From Lentisphaeria bacterium (GTDB lineage Bacteria; Verrucomicrobiota; Lentisphaeria; Victivallales; Victivallaceae), in NCBI GenBank assembly GCA_018265615.1, contig JABLYX010000007.1, positions 58,614 through 122,613 on the forward strand: a DNA stretch of 64,000 nucleotides, in the 5' to 3' direction. Shown here in pieces: positions 61,101 through 64,000 of the stretch. The stretch's first letter is position 1. Each line of letters begins with the position of its first letter. The translations under genes were made by a program, and so were the position numbers. Below the pieces are notes generated by a model. It did not search any database, was not told the DNA's origin, and saw only the letters and a program-made list of their open reading frames with translations.

Positions 61101-62525
61101 GATGTCGGCGGCGCCGTTGGCGTAGATTGCGCCGCCGCTCTCCACGGCGGTGTTCCCTGTGAAATTGCCGGAGCCGGTCAGCACGAGTTTGCCGGAGTTC
61201 ATGAAGATCGCGCCGCCGTAAGCCGCGGAGTTGTTCAGGAAGTCGGAGTTCGAAACCTGCAGCTCCCCGCTCCCGGAGAAATAGACCGCGCCGCCGTTCC
61301 CGGCGGAAGCGGCGTTCCGCAGCGTCATGCCGGAAATCGTCACATTCGAGGCGGAGATGTTGAAGATGCGCCCGCCGTTCCCGTCTACGATGATCCTGTC
61401 CGCACCGAGCCCGTCGATGACGACATCGTCGGTGATTGCGATCTCGCCGCCGGTCAGCGTGATGACCTTGCTGCCGTCGAAGAACGAGGAGTCGAAGGTG
61501 ATCGAATCGGTCCCTGTGTTTCCGTTCGCCTGCTCAAGCGCCCAGCGCAGGCTGTTCGTCCCGGAGTCGAGGTCGTTCGAAACAAGGTAGTCGGTCAGGT
61601 TGTGGCCGTAGCCGTCAACCGTGATCGAGACCGTCTCGATCGCTCCGTAATTGAATTCGAGTTCCCAGTTGCCGGAGACGCCGGTCAGGTCCGACGAGGC
61701 CGCCACGTCGGCGCCGGAGGCGTCGGCGATCATGCCGACGAGATCGCGCCCGGCGTCGTCATCAGCGAGGTTGCAGCCGTAAAGCAGGATGTCGCCGTCG
61801 CCGGTGATGTGTTCGCCGATCGCGCTCCACGCTTCGGCGTCGAACCGGCCGGAATCAATGACCTGCCCGTTCAGGACAAAGTAGCCGGAGTTACCGTGGC
61901 TCACGATGTGGATCGCGCTGTACCTGCCGTCCTGCGCGTCGAGATAGTCGTTGATCTGCTCGAACGCATCGCGGCCCTCTTCCAGAATCAGGCACTCCTG
62001 ATTGGAGGAGAGCGAAGAGATGATCTTCTCCGCATCCGGCACACTGGAGTTGATGATGACCAGCTCTTTGCCGCCGGCGGAGATAGCGGGCTCGTCCGCA
62101 GCCGGGGAATCCGCATCGACGGTGATCGGCTCTTCCGCCGCCTCGGGGTCGAAAACGAGAGTCTCGCCGCCGTCGTCGGGAAAGAGGCCGCTGAAACCGA
62201 TTCCGGCACTTTCCGCTCCCGGCTGTTCCGCGACGGCTTCGCCGTATTCTCCTGAGCCGATTTTTCCATCGATGAGCGCCTGAAGCTCCGCATCGATATC
62301 CGCGACATCCGACGGGGTGTTCTGTTCCGCCGCCTGCTGCAGGGTCGCCTGTGCGGGGTTTTCCGGCGGGAGCTCCGGCACCGCGTCCTTCCACTCCTGC
62401 GCCTCACCGGCGGCCTGATCAGCACCGGCCGGCTCATTGCTCTCGGCGGCTGCGGCATCGCCGGCTGCCGCGCCTTCAAACAGCACCCGGTCTTCCAGAC
62501 GGAAAATGTCGAAATTATTCATCAC
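55194..62525 (-). CDS. Giant Pmp-like beta-helix surface protein with DUF4347 and MBG-like domains
   Basis: 2443 residues; GAGGTG precedes the ATG. No classical signal peptide: it opens NNFDIFRLEDRVLFEGAAAGD, the LExRxLF motif that starts many giant surface proteins. Residues ~150-310 are DUF4347-like (ELVIINSSVPDAEKIISSL, IHIVSHGNSGYF, DILLYGCNLA). Residues ~320-2080 are a right-handed beta-helix of dozens of GG(A/V)(I/V)Y and FxGN repeats, as in chlamydial Pmp adhesins. MBG/YDG-type beta domains follow (VVTGSNDVYQYDGKHHSGSYT, KVYDGSAGTTYRHT). The tail ends LALEQLVVI, with no autotransporter barrel or LPXTG motif visible. Probably exported and surface-attached by an unknown route. Contains a recent internal duplication. 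Confidence 0.85.
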   Translation of the reverse strand: MMNNFDIFRLEDRVLFEGAAAGDAAAAESNEPAGADQAAGEAQEWKDAVPELPPENPAQATLQQAAEQNTPSDVADIDAELQALIDGKIGSGEYGEAVAEQPGAESAGIGFSGLFPDDGGETLVFDPEAAEEPITVDADSPAADEPAISAGGKELVIINSSVPDAEKIISSLSSNQECLILEEGRDAFEQINDYLDAQDGRYSAIHIVSHGNSGYFVLNGQVIDSGRFDAEAWSAIGEHITGDGDILLYGCNLADDDAGRDLVGMIADASGADVAASSDLTGVSGNWELEFNYGAIETVSITVDGYGHNLTDYLVSNDLDSGTNSLRWALEQANGNTGTDSITFDSSFFDGSKVITLTGGEIAITDDVVIDGLGADRIIVDGNGGRIFNISASNVTISGMTLRNAASAGNGGAVYFSGSGELQVSNSDFLNNSAAYGGAIFMNSGKLVLTGSGNFTGNTAVESGGAIYANGAADITGSGAGILFSGNTAKGTATSNGGGAVYGKGVMAISGDVAFTGNKAHAGQLVTIATDSHGAALGTWGGSGGAIYATGTLTVQDGVSFSDNLAGGTSGYAAYGGGAIYATNGVTVKGSVSFSGNRAASDDVTRVGTSDYKGTKVAIESWGGDGGAIYLAGGKLVLESGAGGSIVFDGNIARGKTGGGAVYSRGTVSITGNVSFVNNTASFLEKAANGYHSGTYAKQNTYSWGGNGGAINSTGAVTIAGTDVVFRNNLAGGSGYGNGGGAIYLAGGGTFSGNITFAGNQAVCGSLTTVQSQTGGLLAVNTWGGDGGAVYVAGGSLNINAGADDTITFSENVAKGQNGGGAIYIGQGRSTTISGTGVVLFKGNYATDDPRGYSVGGAFYGEQGSHLTVNNTNTSFVENWAANYAGAIHSYCAVTLNGTAEQNIVFRGNYVAGNNSPRTGGGAIEISQGTLNAKYCLFEGNSVYKTSASTSYEAYGGAIHIWSTYTGAYSVSISNCTFLNNAAQFGGAIYAGERIQGESFVGKGEPVITDCTFTGNRAVALMRDTTTGAITENYSVAANGGAIAAGSGSTVAASKAGIITLVGNNIFRNNSAVSTKSGFGGAIYIGKQGNSYLGSLVFRDGATTLFKGNSATSGGAIYIGTGGLVTFNSAVQTFSGNTVTADGGAIYFEAAAASDTEKVLSDMVFEDNLADGNGGAIYSNRAFTLTGGTFSGNEAGKDGGAICMGNYLLTISDASGSAANPMFSENSAGGNGGAIYFSGNAAPAGSGQIVFSGNRASKGGAVYFSGTGDLTAGGSFLFMENKALTGLGQGGAIYAAGALTLGANNVFDSGAGTGNSAKQGGAVYASSTLTASGGTVNFRHQSAKQGGAVYFASAAAPAGSFGFASNSAEQGGAVYFSGTGDLSQGSFSFTGNSALTGSGQGGAIYAAGALTLGANNVFDSGAGTGNSAKQGGAIYVNTSLRSTGANTFRHQKAEQGGVLYFASAADLSAEAFTFLNNEAQTGLGQGGAIYAAGVLTLGANNVFDSGAGTGNSAKLGGAVYASSTLTASGGTVNFRHQSAKQGGAVYFASAAAPAGSFGFASNSAEQGGAVYFSGTGDLSQGSFSFTGNSALTGSGQGGAIYAAGALTLGANNVFDNGAGTGNSANQGGAIYANDSVVFLASAAFRHQSAEQGGAIYFVNDVTLKPAAGTLVFESNTASDKGGAVYGAKSIALENLAFTGNSSGGDGGALYAEGKISGSGTAFQRNSAAGRGGAVFGLAGVEFIDSTFGVENDAAQKNSAAQGGGVYGVESVTFDRVGFYGNTATAGGGAVVSTGDVSISHSLFYDNGTTGGAGGALLQSGDGASDVMITHSEFRRNEAAGNGGAISLAGNSAALLSNTLIADSVSRADGGGIWSAGALKLLNVTLVSNSAVNHGGVYAGGTGNRMENTIVWGNRVTGANAQFAAGSFDRGVEFSAIQGWASGGTGNISLEDAAAGTDAYGKYHANFTDAANEVYTLNANSYLINRGSNAFNSSATDLAGSDRVQKGYIDMGAYESGSKGNIILAEDVQHIIYGDTEDLVTQFGGIGGGGYSIVSKDTAYVIVSGDRLTAVKANGEVEVCVIVDGDDNWNGATAKTTVFTHKRDLVVTGSNDVYQYDGKHHSGSYTIDPSTSLAFNDSVDGVKLANERNAGEYDHELGGIRIVGGSGDDMSENYDLVTVDGTLVIEAATLVVIRDADDKVYDGSAGTTYRHTVNGVLEGDKVFYNAGSAVFGDADVGTDKSFTVDGDSLAGEDLGNYIVVWQDINGDITPLAITVEADSHVKYVGDPDPEYTWKITDGYLVAGDRLEGGLSCDKQEVVGIYDIERGTLDNRNYTITYVKGTLEILDRENPQPDHDYHHPMHTGERPYEPFRVMTRFEINRKLIDPNPTFAEVAHGLHGHFHPRGEADRDHLYDIPFEQSYRFSLEKAANFKDSLDLALEQLVVI
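57680..58562 (-). repeat. Internal 588-bp duplication in the giant surface protein gene
   Basis: 57680-57974 and 58268-58562 (295 bp) are identical at an offset of exactly 588 bp (196 codons). Weaker similarity continues on both sides for another ~100 bp. The copies encode ALTLGANNVFDSGAG-type beta-helix turns and keep the frame. Confidence 0.85.
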
Positions 62526-62884
62526 GTTTCACCTCACTTCAGAGTTCAGCAGGGATATTCCAAAAACACAAAAAATGCAGAGCCGAATCGCGGGGACCTC
62601 CGTTCTCCGTCCGGCACATTCTTATAATCATATATACATATACCTGAAAACAGATATATAGAAAATTTTAAAATCACATATTCAAACAAAATAACTCAAC
62701 AAAGCAAGCTTAACACGTCACAATAAGTAATTTCGTAATCCTTAAAATAATATGTAATATTAAAAAATCAAGAACAAATATCTCCTCCATCCTGCAATTT
62801 TCTCGAAAAAATATTTTTCTCCCGTTTTTTCTCCTCCTTTCCATGGGCCGCGCAAAAAATCGCGCAAAATTTCATCTTCCCCTC
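62526..62884. other. AT-rich intergenic region, no gene seen
   Basis: About 360 bp with GC far below the surroundings, especially 62620-62830, between the divergent giant protein gene and LacI gene. No convincing ORF. It must hold the promoter of the giant gene (several TATA-like hexamers; none stands out) and its 5' leader. Confidence 0.6.
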
Positions 62885-62913
62885 TTGACATTTGCACCCG
62901 AATCCGGTATAAT
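62885..62913 (+). promoter_or_regulatory. Near-consensus sigma-70 promoter of the LacI gene
   Basis: TTGACA, 17-nt spacer, TATAAT: both hexamers perfect. Transcription would start near 62920, inside the operator-like palindrome. Confidence 0.92.
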
Positions 62914-62916
62914 TTA

Positions 62917-62943
62917 GATAACGTGTTTCATAAACGTGTTATC
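62917..62943. promoter_or_regulatory. Operator-like palindrome over the transcription start
   Basis: GATAACGTGTTT and AAACGTGTTATC flank CAT; the arms match at 10 of 12 positions when complemented. The octamer AACGTGTT also occurs as a direct repeat. Position just after a perfect -10 suggests autorepression by the LacI protein. Confidence 0.65.
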
Positions 62944-62962
62944 TGAACAAAGAAAGCATACG

Positions 62963-63982
62963 ATGATCCAATCCGCCGGGAAAAGCTGTACGATCCGTGA
63001 ACTCGCGCGCCATGTGGGACTTTCAACCTGCACGGTGTCGCGGGTGCTGAACCATCGCGGCGGCGAGCTGCCGATTCCGGAGAAAACCCAGAAGCGGATC
63101 CGTGACGCGGCGCGGGAGCTGAACTACGTTCCGAACGTGAATGCCCAGCGCTTCTTCAAACGGCGCAGCTTCGTCGTCGGGCTGCTCGTCCCCCCGCAGG
63201 AGGAGATGGGACACAATGCGTTCAACGACACGCATTTCGTCGAGATCCTCTCCGGCATCGAAAAGGCGCTGGCGCCGACCGGCTACAATCTCCTGCTGCT
63301 CTTCAACCGCCCCGAATACAAAGAGGGCAACCGGTATGAGGGGATGTTCAACTCCGGCTTCCTCGACGGACTGCTGGTGTGGGGCGTGCACCGCTCGGAC
63401 GGCTACTGGAAGGATCTCGCGGCGCTCTCAGGCCCCCGGATCTTTCTGACCTCCGTGCCGGACACCGATGCGGGCACGCCGCTCCCCTTCGTCGCGAGCG
63501 ACTACGAACAGGCCGCCGCCGGAATCGTTTCCGAACTGCTGCACTCCGGATGCCGCCGCTTCTGCTGGCTCGCCGGAAAAGAGGACACTTCGATCATCCC
63601 GCAACTGCGCGCCGGCATGCGGCGGGCCGGGATCGACCTGCCGGAGAGCGCGATCCGTTACAGCGATTATACGGAAGAAGCGGGCGAACGCCTCGCCGAC
63701 GGATTGCTTGCGGACAACACATACGACGCTCTGCTCGCCACGGCTCCGCAGCTGGCGCGCGGCGCGGCGCGTTTCACGGAATCGCACCGGCTCCCGGTCC
63801 GGATCGGCTGTTTCGACGGCCAGACCTCGACCCGTCGTCCGACAGACAGCTTCATCTCCGCATACACCAACGATTTCGAAATCGGGAAAGCTGCGTTGGA
63901 GATGCTTATCGCACGCATAGAAGGAAACGACGAACCCGTTCAGGTTAGAATTCCGGTAAACTTCACAACTGCCCGCGCATAA
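62963..63982 (+). CDS. LacI-family transcriptional regulator
   Basis: 339 residues from ATG 62963; a GTG 27 nt upstream falls in the operator and is unlikely. N-terminal HTH and hinge: CTIRELARHVGLSTCTVSRVLNHRG...PEKTQKRIRDAARELNYVPNVNAQRFFKRRS. Sensor domain: VVGLLVPPQEE, FLDGLLVWGVHRSD, a long SDYEQAAAGIVSELLHSGCRRFCWLAG, and a C-terminal SFISAYTNDFEIGKAALEMLIARIEG. Divergent from the giant surface protein; its own operator-like site lies at 62917-62943. Ligand unknown. Likely controls itself and perhaps genes beyond the window edge or the surface protein. Confidence 0.93.
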   Translation: MIQSAGKSCTIRELARHVGLSTCTVSRVLNHRGGELPIPEKTQKRIRDAARELNYVPNVNAQRFFKRRSFVVGLLVPPQEEMGHNAFNDTHFVEILSGIEKALAPTGYNLLLLFNRPEYKEGNRYEGMFNSGFLDGLLVWGVHRSDGYWKDLAALSGPRIFLTSVPDTDAGTPLPFVASDYEQAAAGIVSELLHSGCRRFCWLAGKEDTSIIPQLRAGMRRAGIDLPESAIRYSDYTEEAGERLADGLLADNTYDALLATAPQLARGAARFTESHRLPVRIGCFDGQTSTRRPTDSFISAYTNDFEIGKAALEMLIARIEGNDEPVQVRIPVNFTTARA

Positions 63983-64000
63983 CAATTGGTATGTGATGCT

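Noticed and set aside
57500..61200. Regularly spaced similar sequences that could suggest a CRISPR array
   Set aside because: Spacing and conservation follow the protein repeat and the frame is open throughout; no identical short repeats with unrelated spacers.
59574..62255. 893-codon plus-strand frame opposite the giant surface protein, and 57036-58757
   Set aside because: Antisense to clear GGAIY repeats; the apparent repeats in it (RAALPRSGQ, VDRAALF) are the mirror of those coding repeats.

Overview
The window is about 60% GC, densely coding DNA from a bacterium that is most probably a member of the Lentisphaerota (Victivallis-like). The basis is inference from several traits seen together: five prepilin-type proteins beginning (K/R)xFTLIELLVVIAIIAILA with an H-X9-DG-like C-terminus, each next to a predicted secreted glycosidase; a giant surface protein opening with an LEDRVLF motif and a DUF4347-type domain; and many glycan-degrading enzymes with LacI, AraC and GntR regulators. 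Vegetative promoters look like classical sigma-70 sites, the best being TTGACA-N17-TATAAT at 62885-62913.

Layout. (1) 1-11.7 kb: the 3' part of a LacI regulator, a perfect palindromic operator, then a translationally coupled operon of pseudopilin, GH113-like enzyme, 1581-residue secreted TIM-barrel/CBM9-like protein, GH130 phosphorylase, alpha/alpha-barrel protein and sodium:solute symporter. This looks like a mannoside/glycan utilisation locus. (2) 11.7-24.6 kb is mostly core genome: cytosine deaminase, MFS permease, GT39-like membrane glycosyltransferase, tRNA-Ser(CGA), cysS, a PhoB/PhoR-like pair, an RlmI-like methyltransferase, nrdR, a lipoprotein, pheA and a Memo-family protein. (3) 24.6-36.3 kb: a XylR-like AraC regulator divergent from a long glycan locus with a GH5-like enzyme, three pseudopilins, a second TIM-barrel glycosidase, a GH50 agarase-like protein, a galactonate-dehydratase-like enzyme and an SDR. 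(4) 36.4-45 kb: acyl-ACP thioesterase, a trans-aconitate methyltransferase-like protein, a HAD phosphatase, nagA-nagB, two Gfo/Idh/MocA dehydrogenases and three regulators. (5) 45-48.9 kb: leuCD and metX-metW. (6) 48.8-55.2 kb: a PocR/AraC regulator divergent from an FAD oxidoreductase, a pseudopilin and a 1082-residue glycosidase. (7) 55.2-64 kb: a 2443-residue Pmp-like beta-helix surface protein divergent from a LacI regulator with a near-consensus promoter and its own operator-like palindrome.

The most striking observation is at 30725-31018. A 252-bp segment is bounded by 21-nt inverted repeats (20/21 matching). On the opposite strand it carries a Shine-Dalgarno and an ATG that are cut off from any gene. 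If the segment is flipped on paper, that SD and ATG join exactly in frame to the downstream pseudopilin, which in the present orientation has no good start site. This is what an invertible phase-variation switch on a pseudopilin gene would look like. A second oddity is the pseudopilin at 919, in which the prepilin motif is present twice, separated by 252 bp of in-frame extra sequence.
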